Positions 53,956-62,021 of a stretch of DNA of 64,000 nucleotides are shown here, piece by piece. Below the pieces are notes generated by a model. It had not been told where the DNA came from. It was given only the letters and a program-made list of their open reading frames with translations, and ran no database searches. The first letter of the stretch is position 1. Each line of letters begins with the position of its first letter. Source of the stretch: Dulcicalothrix desertica PCC 7102 (GTDB taxonomy: Bacteria > Cyanobacteriota > Cyanobacteriia > Cyanobacteriales > Nostocaceae); NCBI RefSeq assembly GCF_003991905.1, contig NZ_RSCL01000007.1, forward strand, positions 155,465-219,464. Reading direction: 5' to 3'. The translations under genes and the position numbers were made by a program.

Positions 53956-55182
53956 TTAAGATTCTTCTTTTACTTGTATTACTTTTACTTTTACCTTACC
54001 TTCAGCTAATAGTACAAATAACTCGTCTCCTATATTTAAGTCGCTTGCGGTACGCGCGATTTCTCCATTTTCTTTTCTGACCACTGCATAACCACGCTGT
54101 AATACTTTGTTTGGGTCAAGAGTTTGCAGCTTTTGGCGTAACATTTCTACATGTTGCTTTTCGGAAATTAATTTTTGTGATGTGGTTTGTAATAGTTTTT
54201 CTTTACGCCAATTTAAGGCTTCAATTCTTTGTTTAACTTGTTTATCTAAACTTAGTCTTTGTAGACGGTTTCGCATTTTTTGCAGTTTGTTTGCTGCTGT
54301 TTCATATACATAGTTAACTACTGCTATTAATTCTTCAATGCGGTCTTGATGTTGATTATATAAGTCTTCTAAAGATGGTACTACACGTTCTGCGGCTGCG
54401 GTGGGAGTGTGGACGCGCAAATCTGCTGCTAAATCAGCTAATGATTCATCTCGTTGGTGTCCTATTCCTGTAATTACTGGAATTGTACAATTTGCTACTG
54501 CCATTACTACCCGTTCGTCATCAAAACAAGCTAGTTCCTCAACGGCGCCACCACCACGTGCTAATATTAGTACTTCTGCACGTCCGTCTTTTTCGACTCG
54601 ACGAATTGCCTTAACTATAGAAGCAGGCGCCTCATCCCCTTGTACAATTGCAGGGGAAAATAAAACGTGTAAACCAGGGTAACGACTTCGCAAAGTTTTT
54701 TGAATGTCTCCCCATGCTGCTGCTGTGGGAGAGGAGACAACGGCAACTGTTTTTGGATGCACTGGAATATTTCGCTTGCGGTCAGAGTCGAATAATCCTT
54801 CTGCTGCTAAACGATTTTTTAACTGTTTGTATCGAATCGCTTGTAACCCTTCACCAGCAGGTATTACTTGCCAAACTTGGAGTTGGTATTCTCCGCGTGT
54901 TGGATATAAACGAATGCTGCCTAAAATTATTACTTGTTGTCCAGGTGTGGGTATTTGTGCTAGTTTTACGACTTGAGTTTTCCATGTTACGCATTTTATT
55001 GAGGCGCCGCCACCTGGGTCAGTTAGCGTAAAAAATAACCCAACACGGTGATTGTTTGCGCTGGAAACTTCGCCAACTACCCAAATTTGACGAAGGATTT
55101 CATTTTCTTCGAGAAGTACCTGGATATATTCGGTTAGACCTGCCACTGATACTGCTGTTTCAGATGTAAAGGTGTTTGACAT
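53956..55182 (-). CDS. xseA: Exodeoxyribonuclease VII large subunit
   Basis: A 408-residue XseA. The N-terminal OB-fold is SVAGLTEYIQVLLEENEILR and IWVVGEVSSANNHRVGLFFT. The catalytic domain has KTVAVVSSPTAAAWGDIQ, VLILARGGGAVEELACFDDE and GIGHQRDESLADLAADLRVH TPTAAAE, all conserved in the family. A coiled-coil C-terminal region that binds XseB follows (about 265-370), then LDPNKVLQRGYAVV. Length is typical. Confidence 0.95.
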   Translation of the reverse strand: MSNTFTSETAVSVAGLTEYIQVLLEENEILRQIWVVGEVSSANNHRVGLFFTLTDPGGGASIKCVTWKTQVVKLAQIPTPGQQVIILGSIRLYPTRGEYQLQVWQVIPAGEGLQAIRYKQLKNRLAAEGLFDSDRKRNIPVHPKTVAVVSSPTAAAWGDIQKTLRSRYPGLHVLFSPAIVQGDEAPASIVKAIRRVEKDGRAEVLILARGGGAVEELACFDDERVVMAVANCTIPVITGIGHQRDESLADLAADLRVHTPTAAAERVVPSLEDLYNQHQDRIEELIAVVNYVYETAANKLQKMRNRLQRLSLDKQVKQRIEALNWRKEKLLQTTSQKLISEKQHVEMLRQKLQTLDPNKVLQRGYAVVRKENGEIARTASDLNIGDELFVLLAEGKVKVKVIQVKEES

Positions 55183-55313
55183 GAAATAGTGATGTGAGTG
55201 CTACTACAAGCATATATATATTTTAGGCGCCAACAAAGCTATGAGAATTTTTGATAACCATTGGTTATCAAAATCTTGGCGATGGGTGATTGTACTACAC
55301 TTAGTAGCTATGC

Positions 55314-55416
55314 TGGCAACGGATATAACGGATGTAACGGATAGCTGATTCAATTAACTAGACTTTGTTTGATCACGAATTACTCATCCGTTACATCCGC
55401 TCACCATCCGTTGCCA
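55314..55416. repeat. ACGGAT palindromic element, copy 2
   Basis: Terminal inverted repeats TGGCAACGGAT (55314-55324) and ATCCGTTGCCA (55406-55416). Inside are GATGTAACGGAT and ATCCGTTACATCCG as in copy 1, and the reverse complement of the centre aligns loosely with copy 1. Confidence 0.88.
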
Positions 55417-55774
55417 ATGTGTACTTTTGTTAAGAAATTTGTGATGGTGCGCTCTGGCACTAGACCCTAAATAATATTTTTAATTTTGCTAGGCATCACG
55501 CACCCTACGTTTAATTTTAGGGGTCAATTATTGCGTGTTATTACGTATTTAAAATGTACTTTTTGTGTTTTGTTTGTGGATGGTGAGTAAGCACTACCTA
55601 CATCTGACTAAAATCGCGTTAGGATATTGTCACAATTTTGTAAAGCATATTCCATTTTGCATTTTTCTGGCGTAAGATAGTATAAATGTTCCGCGTAGAG
55701 AAACGGTCGCCAGAATAACACGTTAAATTAACACAAAATCTAAGCAATAGTTTTTTACTAAGATAGAGGCTCTA
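55417..55774. other. Upstream region of recA
   Basis: About 358 bases. It holds a half copy of the GTAGGGTGCGTGACGC repeat (55494-55511) and a possible -10 region (TAGTATAAAT, 55678-55687). A LexA box was looked for, but no convincing match to the cyanobacterial consensus was found. Confidence 0.4.
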
Positions 55775-56869
55775 ATGGCAGCAGCAGATAAAGAAAAAGA
55801 CAACAGCACAGGCAAGCAAAAGGCTCTCAATATGGTTCTTAGCCAGATTGAGAAGACCTTTGGAAAAGGCACAATAATGCGTCTGGGTGATGCCAACCGA
55901 ATGAAGGTTGAAACGATTTCTAGCGGTGCCTTAACTTTGGATTTGGCGTTGGGTGGTGGTTTACCCAAGGGTCGGGTTATCGAAATCTATGGACCAGAAA
56001 GTTCGGGTAAAACAACAGTAGCTCTACACGCGGTTGCGGAAGTTCAGAAAGAAGGTGGCATTGCTGCTTACGTCGATGCTGAACACGCACTTGACCCTGC
56101 TTACTCAGCAGCATTAGGTGTAGATATCGAAAATCTGTTGATTTCTCAGCCTGATACTGGTGAAGCAGCGTTAGAAATCGTTGACCAGTTAGTTCGTTCG
56201 GCAGCGGTAGACATTGTTGTTATTGACTCGGTAGCAGCACTCGTACCACGTGCAGAAATTGAAGGTGAAATGGGTGATGCTCACGTTGGTTTACAAGCAC
56301 GCTTGATGAGCCAAGCTCTACGTAAAATCACTGGTAACATTGGCAAATCTGGTTGTACTGTAATTTTCATTAACCAGTTGCGTCAAAAAATTGGTGTTAG
56401 TTACGGCAACCCTGAAACAACCACTGGTGGTAATGCATTGAAGTATTATGCATCGGTACGTTTAGATATTCGTCGGATTCAAACCTTGAAGAAAGGTGCT
56501 GAAGAGTTTGGTAACAGAGTTAAAGTCAAAGTTGCCAAAAACAAAGTGGCACCTCCTTTCAGAATTGCCGAATTTGACATTATCTTTGGTAAAGGTATTT
56601 CAACTATTGGTTGTTTAGTAGACTTAGCTGAAGAAACTGGTATCTTGACTCGTAAAGGCGCCTGGTACAGCTACAACGGTGAAAATATCTCCCAAGGTCG
56701 CGATAATGCGATTAAATACATGGAAGAAAAACCCGAAGTCAGCGAACAACTCAAGAAACTGGTCAAAGAAAAACTCGAAAAAGGCGCCGTTGTCTCTGCT
56801 AACTCAGTTCGCAAAACTGCCGAAGACGAGTTAGAAGAAGAAGAAGAGTTGGAAGAGCCAGAAGAGTAG
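55775..56869 (+). CDS. recA: Recombinase RecA
   Basis: A 364-residue RecA. Walker A is GPESSGKT (73-80), Walker [15 protein letters not shown]1 [18 protein letters not shown], and L2 lies in the segment [20 protein letters not shown]. The C-terminus is strongly acidic ([15 protein letters not shown]), typical of cyanobacterial RecA. It catalyses strand exchange and LexA cleavage. It is followed at once by GTGCTGA heptamers. Confidence 0.98.
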   Translation: MAAADKEKDNSTGKQKALNMVLSQIEKTFGKGTIMRLGDANRMKVETISSGALTLDLALGGGLPKGRVIEIYGPESSGKTTVALHAVAEVQKEGGIAAYVDAEHALDPAYSAALGVDIENLLISQPDTGEAALEIVDQLVRSAAVDIVVIDSVAALVPRAEIEGEMGDAHVGLQARLMSQALRKITGNIGKSGCTVIFINQLRQKIGVSYGNPETTTGGNALKYYASVRLDIRRIQTLKKGAEEFGNRVKVKVAKNKVAPPFRIAEFDIIFGKGISTIGCLVDLAEETGILTRKGAWYSYNGENISQGRDNAIKYMEEKPEVSEQLKKLVKEKLEKGAVVSANSVRKTAEDELEEEEELEEPEE

Positions 56870-56871
56870 AA

Positions 56872-56909
56872 AGTGCTGAGTGTTGAGTGCTGAGTGCTGA
56901 GTGCTGAGT
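56872..56909. repeat. STRR heptamers after recA
   Basis: About five GTGCTGA units directly after the recA stop codon, between convergent genes. A weaker inverted repeat (GATTCCTGATT / AATTGGGAATC, 56922-56953) follows and may terminate recA or the DUF423 gene. Confidence 0.85.
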
Positions 56910-56959
56910 GCGCTCGTGTAAGATTCCTGATTTTTATTTTAAAATTGGGAATCTGACAC

Positions 56960-57361
56960 TTATTGGCTTTTCTCTTTGGACTCCGCTTTACTTTCTACAT
57001 TACAAAAAGCTAAAGTTATCCAGCCCGCAATTAAAGCGGCGCCGCCTAGGGGTGTTATCATTCCTAGGCTGACTGCATTTGTTAAACTGAGAGCATATAA
57101 ACTTCCTGAAAATAATAATATTCCTGTAATAAACAGGCAACCACTTACAATAAGGCTTTTGTTATGTTGAAAATTATTGTTCAGTAATATGGCAACGCCT
57201 AGCAGTGCCAACGCATGATACATTTGGTAACGAGTACCAACTTCAAAAATTTCTAACGCGCGCTCACTTAGTTGTCCTCGCAGTGAATGTGTACCAAAGG
57301 CGCCTGCTGCAACTCCAGAGGCGCCTAGTAATGCTGCAGTAGTTAAAAATATTTGTTTCAT
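56960..57361 (-). CDS. DUF423 small membrane protein
   Basis: A 133-residue protein with four membrane helices and the DUF423 (YwdK/YgdD-type) signature GAFGTHSLRG, GTRYQMYHALALLGVAIL, SGSLYALSLT and ITPLGGAALIAGW. The C-terminus is short and charged (NVESKAESKEKSQ). Function of the family is unknown. Confidence 0.93.
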   Translation of the reverse strand: MKQIFLTTAALLGASGVAAGAFGTHSLRGQLSERALEIFEVGTRYQMYHALALLGVAILLNNNFQHNKSLIVSGCLFITGILLFSGSLYALSLTNAVSLGMITPLGGAALIAGWITLAFCNVESKAESKEKSQ

Positions 57362-57409
57362 AAATGTATATTGCCCACACTGTAAGGTAAGCCAAAGCTT
57401 ACCCCACTC

Positions 57410-57904
57410 TTAAATATCAAAAAGGTAAGACACAGAACCTTCTTCACTAATCTTAAAATTGGCGTTAAATTCTTTGGCTCTATTGTCTAAATAATCTTTT
57501 GCAGTCGCTGGAGGTAGTTGTGACTGCATGGCAAACCCTAAAAGTGTAACTCTACCGTGGTTTTCTTGCACCATACGGTAAAAAATATACTGTAAACGCT
57601 CGGCCGTTTGCTGCTGAAGCGCTTTTTTCTCATCTTTGTTACGTCGGTATAAAGAAAGCGCTAACCATCCACCCAATACTGAACTAGGAATCCCAAATAC
57701 AATTCCGGCAACTGCGGAACTACTGTCTACTAGCGCGTAGTTACTAGTATTGGGAAGTTCATAAACAGGATTATTATCATTGATGGGCGCAAATACTGGT
57801 TGCTCCGTACTTTTTTTTTGTAGTATCCCTGTAGCCGATATCGATAGGAACATAAGTCCAAGCGTGAGTAGCCAAAATGAAGCCAATTTTTCAGCAGTCT
57901 TCAT
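57410..57904 (-). CDS. Membrane-anchored wHTH-like hypothetical protein, paralogue B
   Basis: A 164-residue protein. Two hydrophobic segments are FWLLTLGLMFLSISATGIL (about 11-29) and VAGIVFGIPSSVLGGWLAL (about 66-84). The C-terminal 75 residues (GRVTLLGFAMQSQLPPATAK, YLDNRAKEFNANFKI and GSVSYLFDI) look like a small winged-helix domain in the cytoplasm. It is clearly paralogous to 59353-59775 (KEFNANFKISEEGSVSYLF versus KEFNATFDHGKQGGIYYHF). An AGGAGG ribosome binding site precedes the ATG. An IsrB element lies between the two paralogues. Confidence 0.7.
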   Translation of the reverse strand: MKTAEKLASFWLLTLGLMFLSISATGILQKKSTEQPVFAPINDNNPVYELPNTSNYALVDSSSAVAGIVFGIPSSVLGGWLALSLYRRNKDEKKALQQQTAERLQYIFYRMVQENHGRVTLLGFAMQSQLPPATAKDYLDNRAKEFNANFKISEEGSVSYLFDI

Positions 57905-57925
57905 GAAAACCTCCTGAGTTTGGAA

Positions 57926-57945
57926 ACCCCTATCTTCAGATAGGG
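57926..57945. repeat. Right-end hairpin of IsrB element
   Basis: CCCCTATCTTCAGATAGGGG, a hairpin 13 bases beyond the IsrB stop codon. It shares the CTTCAG centre and TAGGGG arm with the left-end hairpin at 59203-59221, as expected for subterminal hairpins of IS200/IS605-type elements. It can also serve as a terminator. Confidence 0.75.
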
Positions 57946-57958
57946 GAGGAAAAAAGAA

Positions 57959-59008
57959 TTAAGCGGATTTATCCGCAGTAACAATTCGCCACGAACTGTA
58001 GGCTTTAAACTTGCAATCAGAAGGTAGAGCATTTTGGGTTAATCTCTTTCCTGTTGCAAAACTGTTTAAGCTAATTGTTTTTCTTTGTGGGTCTTTTTTA
58101 GTTGGTGATTCTAGCCACCCACCGACATAGCAGAAGCCATATTTTTTGTGTTTCACAATCGAGCCACGCTTAAACCCGGCACTAATTGTTCCACCGTAAC
58201 GCGGTCTAATATGTCCTTCCTGATGTTGCAATCTGTGTAGCTGCCTGCGATGAAACTCAAGCGGAATTACTTCTATTAATTCGGTATTGTCTGGTTTGTC
58301 GTGCCCTTCTGTGTACAGGAACGCTAATACCCAAGAATCAACACAGTGGGCATCAAACTTGTTAGATAACTTGTTTTTTGACTTCTTTAATCCTAAAGAT
58401 TGACGCAATTCGTAAGTCTCATTCCCTGTTTTAGTTTCTAACCGAGCTAGTTGTTCTAACTGAGAATAAAACCAATTTTTACCGACTTCTAAGGGACTAA
58501 ATGATTTGTTCCATTTTTTAGCTCCTTTCCACGTTTTAGCTTTCACATCTTCAACAACAAACACGGTAACCCTGAACATAGATGTTAACCATTTGCAAAT
58601 ACGTAACTTCCACTGCCACCTAGCTTTTGTTGATGGTGTAAGTCTTGGCTTATTCCTCAATCTGTTTTTACGATTTTGGCGACATGGAGTGTTACGAAAT
58701 CTTCTGCTGGAGCGCATATTACGGCGTGTTTTTACATGGTCTTTTACCCAGTCAACAGCATGAGTTTGCACGTTAAGGTATGTATGAGCTTTTGACTTTA
58801 CCGTGAACCCTTCTCTTTTGCTGCCTGGGTCTACCCCAATTGCAATTGGTTGATAGTTTCTGTTACTTGGTTCCACATTTAGTCGAACACAAAATACTCC
58901 CTTGCGAAAGAATGGTGTAGCTTTTTTCTGTTTAATCCAACGTCTTGCCCTACTTGGAGTAGTCGGCATTAACGGACGTTGATTTGAATCTACTACTGGT
59001 ACAAACAT
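57959..59008 (-). CDS. isrB: IsrB, HNH-less RNA-guided nuclease of the IscB family
   Basis: A 349-residue protein. The N-terminal PLMP domain is VPVVDSNQRPLMPTTPSRAR with WIKQKKATPF. RuvC-I is AIGVDPGSKREGFTV (Asp60), followed by an arginine-rich bridge helix (about 92-120, RRNMRSSRRFRNT). RuvC-II is VFVVEDVKAKTW (Glu153) and RuvC-III NKFDAHCVDSW (Asp219/Asp224). About 65 residues without Cys or His pairs separate RuvC-II and -III, so the HNH domain of IscB is absent; length and layout match IsrB, the family of omega-RNA-guided nickases. No transposase is adjacent, so any mobility would need TnpA in trans. An RNA-like segment lies directly upstream. Confidence 0.88.
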   Translation of the reverse strand: MFVPVVDSNQRPLMPTTPSRARRWIKQKKATPFFRKGVFCVRLNVEPSNRNYQPIAIGVDPGSKREGFTVKSKAHTYLNVQTHAVDWVKDHVKTRRNMRSSRRFRNTPCRQNRKNRLRNKPRLTPSTKARWQWKLRICKWLTSMFRVTVFVVEDVKAKTWKGAKKWNKSFSPLEVGKNWFYSQLEQLARLETKTGNETYELRQSLGLKKSKNKLSNKFDAHCVDSWVLAFLYTEGHDKPDNTELIEVIPLEFHRRQLHRLQHQEGHIRPRYGGTISAGFKRGSIVKHKKYGFCYVGGWLESPTKKDPQRKTISLNSFATGKRLTQNALPSDCKFKAYSSWRIVTADKSA

Positions 59009-59226
59009 TTACAATAAGTCTCCTACAAGTAGAAGTGTATATATCCCTTCGCTACTGGAACCAGAGAGATTAAAGACTAGGGAGGCATCCTTAACATCTT
59101 GCGGGCTACCACGCCCAGGTACTCAGTCTGAGTTGTTAACTCATAAGCTAGACACGTTTTTAACTTGAAGAGCGGGATTTGGTTAATCTCCCTATTTCAA
59201 GCCCTTAACTTCAGTTAGGGGTCAGT
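59009..59226 (-). ncRNA. HEARO / omega-RNA candidate for IsrB
   Basis: The 218 bases directly upstream of isrB on the same strand have no ORF and look structured. From 5' to 3' they hold the left-end hairpin, GTTAACAACTCAGACTGAGT (a stem region), CTGGGCGTGGTAGCCCGC (a GGGC/GCCC stem), AAGATGTTAAGGATGCCTCC and a 3' part CTGGTTCCAGTAGCGAAGG. Position immediately 5' of an iscB/isrB gene is the known location of HEARO RNA, whose 5' end carries the guide from flanking DNA. Exact ends and guide are inferred; the guide should derive from bases just above 59221. Confidence 0.7.
59203..59221. repeat. Left-end hairpin of IsrB element
   Basis: CCCTTAACTTCAGTTAGGGG centred near 59212, paired in design with 57926-57945. 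Read on the minus strand it starts CCCCTAACTGAAG. It probably marks the boundary between host DNA (higher coordinates) and the element. Confidence 0.7.
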
Positions 59227-59304
59227 GACAATTATGTTTCAGATGTGAAGCATCATGTGCGATTCTAACTTCACTTTCATTAATCTTCCACTAATTCTTA
59301 TTAA

Positions 59305-59345
59305 TAGGGTAAGGGGAAACACGTGGAAGCCTTTCCCCTTTTACC
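59305..59345 (-). terminator. Hairpin downstream of paralogue A
   Basis: GTAAGGGGAAA and TTTCCCCTTTTAC arms around about 14 bases, just after the stop of the gene at 59353-59775. It is likely that gene's own terminator and separates it from the IsrB element. Confidence 0.55.
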
Positions 59346-59352
59346 TTATTCA

Positions 59353-59775
59353 CTAAATATGGAAGTGATAGTATATACCGCCTTGTTTGCCGTGGTCGAA
59401 GGTCGCATTAAACTCTTTTGCTTGTTTATCGAGGTACTGCTTTGCTTCTGTGCCAGTAATATTTGCTTCTTTGGCAAACTTTAGTACGGAGATGCGCCCT
59501 TCTCCAAGCTCTACCAAATCATAAAAAGTTGACTGGAGGTGTTGAGATAACAGTTTACGATTTTGGCGCCGTGACCCCAAAATTAACCATCCTCCACCTG
59601 TAACCAACGGAACACCTAAACTAATACAAGCAATTGCAGAATCTCTTGCGTCACGGTTTTGTAAAGAATTATTATCTTTATCTTGCAATGAAGCTAAAGC
59701 TGATACTGAAAGCATGAGAAATACAAATCCAAGCGAGAGCATCGAACCAGTAGCAAATTTGGTGAGGAGTTTCAT
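59353..59775 (-). CDS. Membrane-anchored wHTH-like hypothetical protein, paralogue A
   Basis: A 140-residue paralogue of 57410-57904. It has hydrophobic segments MLSLGFVFLMLSVSALASL (about 13-31) and ACISLGVPLVTGGGWLIL (about 49-66). The C-terminal domain (EGRISVLKFAKEANITGTEA, QYLDKQAKEFNATFDHG, GGIYYHFHI) matches the winged-helix-like part of its paralogue. The periplasmic loop is shorter. Function is unknown; membrane-tethered regulation is a guess. It was probably adjacent to its paralogue before the IsrB element entered. Confidence 0.7.
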   Translation of the reverse strand: MKLLTKFATGSMLSLGFVFLMLSVSALASLQDKDNNSLQNRDARDSAIACISLGVPLVTGGGWLILGSRRQNRKLLSQHLQSTFYDLVELGEGRISVLKFAKEANITGTEAKQYLDKQAKEFNATFDHGKQGGIYYHFHI

Positions 59776-59821
59776 ACGCAGCGAAGATTATGTGTGTATC
59801 TTGCCGCGATTTTAACTTTAC

Positions 59822-60505
59822 TTATCGTGTAGCTTCCAGTAGTCGTGAAAAGTAAAATCGAGTCTTTGTCATAGATGAACGCTTAACTGTAAAACCGTTC
59901 GCGCTCAATACCTTGACTACATCCGCTTCCCTGTGAAGGTAGGCTCTTGTTGCTTTGCTGGCGCCTGGAAAAAAACTACCTATTTTCTTCAACAAACTTA
60001 ATGCAAAAGTTTTTGGAGCAAAACTTAGTATAATTCGTGACTCAGCAAGCGAACACAAATGCGATATCATTGTTGATGCTTCATTTACTGGGTAGTGAAT
60101 AAGAACATCAAGACAAATCACGGTGTGGTATTTGCCGCTTAAAGCAGCTAAATCTTGCACATCGAAACTAGGATTATCATTATTGCCAAAAATGCTTGCC
60201 GCGCGTTCCTTGGCTTCCCCTACCATCATCTCAGAAATATCGCTGGCATAGACTTTGGCGCCAGATTCGGCGAGTGGGATACTGAGACTACCAACACCGC
60301 ACCCAGCATCGCAAATGGAAAGTTGAGCCAAATTACCATCAGCTTGAAGCCAGTTGATGACTTTATCGACTGTTTGCTGGTGTCCGTTGCGAATATCAAG
60401 CTGGACTTTATTGACTTCGCCATCACCGTAAATACGCTTCCAGCGGTCGAAACCTGTGGAATTGAAATAATCTTTAACAATCGTTTTATCGTCAGCTACG
60501 TTCAT
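59822..60505 (-). CDS. chlM: Magnesium-protoporphyrin IX methyltransferase
   Basis: A SAM-dependent methyltransferase of chlorophyll synthesis that esterifies the C13 propionate of Mg-protoporphyrin IX. Start chosen at 60505 (MNVADDKTIVKDYFN), nine codons inside the longest frame, matching family starts and giving 227 residues. Family marks are STGFDRWKRIYGDGEVNKVQ, SAM motif I ICDAGCGVGSLSIPLAESG, YASDISEMMVGEA and CLDVLIHYP. It confirms a phototrophic host. Confidence 0.95.
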   Translation of the reverse strand: MNVADDKTIVKDYFNSTGFDRWKRIYGDGEVNKVQLDIRNGHQQTVDKVINWLQADGNLAQLSICDAGCGVGSLSIPLAESGAKVYASDISEMMVGEAKERAASIFGNNDNPSFDVQDLAALSGKYHTVICLDVLIHYPVNEASTMISHLCSLAESRIILSFAPKTFALSLLKKIGSFFPGASKATRAYLHREADVVKVLSANGFTVKRSSMTKTRFYFSRLLEATR

Positions 60506-60830
60506 ATAAGTAAATAAATCAACCCTTCTCAATCGTTTAGAGTAGCAGGAGAAGGGTTAGCAGAGGAAGAGATAGAACTAATGTATGCCCAAAAAACATG
60601 AAGCAGCAGTTGGGGAACAATATTAGGTCATTTGTGGTTGAATAAGTATGTCTATATTTGTTTTAATTTGTTTCGGAAGGATGTATTAAGCAACTGAAAC
60701 TAGTAGTTAACAGGTGTTTAACAATTTTGGAAAAACTCGATTCGGTAAACTTTTGACTAGCTTTTATCTTAAAGAGTTTACTATCCTCATTTAAATAGAT
60801 ATATAAATTTATACCAAGGCGTAGGTCGAT
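60506..60830. other. Divergent intergenic region, chlM / HlyD-family gene
   Basis: About 325 AT-rich bases expected to hold both promoters. No repeats, RNA elements or operator-like palindromes were recognised. Confidence 0.4.
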
Positions 60831-61940
60831 ATGGAAAGTGTAAATTCTTCACAGAAAACCCAGCAGATAGAACCAATCGATGATTCGGTCAATCTGAATG
60901 ATGAACATCAAGTGGATGATATGGGTAATATTACTGCTATTACTCCTATCTCTGAATCAATCGAAGAAAGAGAAGAAAGGGAAAGACGCAGGTCAAAAAG
61001 GCGCCGACTATTGCCTAAAGTAATTGTTGGTGTATTGCTGGGGGCAGGAGTAGCAGCAGCAAGCGTTTATTACTATCGGTGGACACAGTTCAACAGATTC
61101 CACCTTACAACTGATGTTGCTTACACAAGTGCAGATATTTACCCAGTTACATCTCGCGTAGGTGGGATAGTAACTGAAGTCTCGGTAAAACAAAATCAAC
61201 CTGTCAACGCAGGAACTACTTTGGTTAAACTTGACCCACGTGAGTATCAAGTTGGTTTGGCACAAGCAAAAGCTGCGCTTGATGTGGCAAAGCAACAAGC
61301 CGAAGTCGCGCGAGAAAATATTAATAACGTTCCACCAACGATTGTACCCCAGCCACTTAACATCGCTCCAAACAATCCCAACCAACCAAGGCTAGTTCTT
61401 CCTAAACCACCAGAAACTTTTAATAGACAAGTCGAAGTCAACCGTCAGCAATACAAAGCTGCATTGGCAACAGTCACACAAAGACAAGCAGAAGTTAAAC
61501 AAGCTGAACTAAAGCTATCTTACGCCACTGTCAACGCGCTGGTTCCTGGTGCAATTGGAAACACTAATATCCGTGTTGGTCAACAAGTACAACCCGGACA
61601 AACTCTTGTCGAGATAGTACAGCCTAATCGTTGGGTGGTTGCTAACTTCAAAGAAAACCAGTTAGAAAGAATACAGCCTGGACAAAAAGCTGAAATTAAA
61701 ATAGCTGCTTTTCCAAGTCGTAAATTTACAGGTAAAGTTGAAAGTGTATCTTCAACGCCAACAAACGTTGTCACTTCTCCTTCCCCTGACGCTACAAATA
61801 ATAATTTGGGCAATATTCAATCTAATGGGCTTCGTCGCATTGCCGCTAAAATTACATTCGACCCTGATAGCATTAAAGGTTTTGAATCGAAAATTGCTCC
61901 CGGAATGTCTGCTGATGTCATAATTAGTACACGCAAATAA
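60831..61940 (+). CDS. HlyD/EmrA-family membrane fusion protein
   Basis: A 369-residue periplasmic adaptor. The N-terminus is charged and cytoplasmic (about 1-63), followed by one membrane helix (VIVGVLLGAGVAAASVYYY, about 64-82). Lipoyl-like half motifs are AYTSADIYPVTSRVGGIVTE and VALV-type NALVPGAIGNTNIRVGQQV; the helical hairpin (about 140-225) is Gln/Ala-rich and interrupted by a Pro/Asn-rich loop (PQPLNIAPNNPNQPRL). RWVVANFKENQLERIQPGQK is the beta-barrel region typical of EmrA. No pump gene is adjacent, so the transporter partner is unknown. Confidence 0.9.
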   Translation: MESVNSSQKTQQIEPIDDSVNLNDEHQVDDMGNITAITPISESIEEREERERRRSKRRRLLPKVIVGVLLGAGVAAASVYYYRWTQFNRFHLTTDVAYTSADIYPVTSRVGGIVTEVSVKQNQPVNAGTTLVKLDPREYQVGLAQAKAALDVAKQQAEVARENINNVPPTIVPQPLNIAPNNPNQPRLVLPKPPETFNRQVEVNRQQYKAALATVTQRQAEVKQAELKLSYATVNALVPGAIGNTNIRVGQQVQPGQTLVEIVQPNRWVVANFKENQLERIQPGQKAEIKIAAFPSRKFTGKVESVSSTPTNVVTSPSPDATNNNLGNIQSNGLRRIAAKITFDPDSIKGFESKIAPGMSADVIISTRK

Positions 61941-62021
61941 TCCCCCCTAGCCCCCCGCGTGGAAGGGGGGAACAGGAGTAAGTTTAAAGCCCCCCCTTCC
62001 ACGCGGGGGGGTTGGGGGGAT
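61939..62021. repeat. Dispersed C/G-run palindromic repeat, copy 3
   Basis: AATCCCCCCTAGCCCCCC at the left and GGGGGGTTGGGGGGATC at the right, with inner CCGCGTGGAAGG / CCTTCCACGCGG arms. It overlaps the stop codon of the HlyD-family gene and encodes the last residues and stop of nagA on the other strand. Confidence 0.88.

Noticed and set aside
55540..55580. LexA (SOS) box upstream of recA
   Set aside because: TGTACTTTTTGTGTT only partly fits the cyanobacterial LexA consensus; not strong enough to report.
57959..59008. TnpB or Cas12f-like nuclease as identity of the IsrB gene
   Set aside because: The N-terminal PLMP segment, arginine-rich bridge helix after RuvC-I and upstream RNA position fit the IscB/IsrB group; there is no zinc-finger CxxC pair as in TnpB.
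59221..59240. Exact IsrB guide and target-adjacent motif
   Set aside because: CTGA next to the left hairpin on the minus strand and ATGA at the downstream start codon both fit a reported NTGA-type motif, but without an empty site the boundary cannot be fixed.
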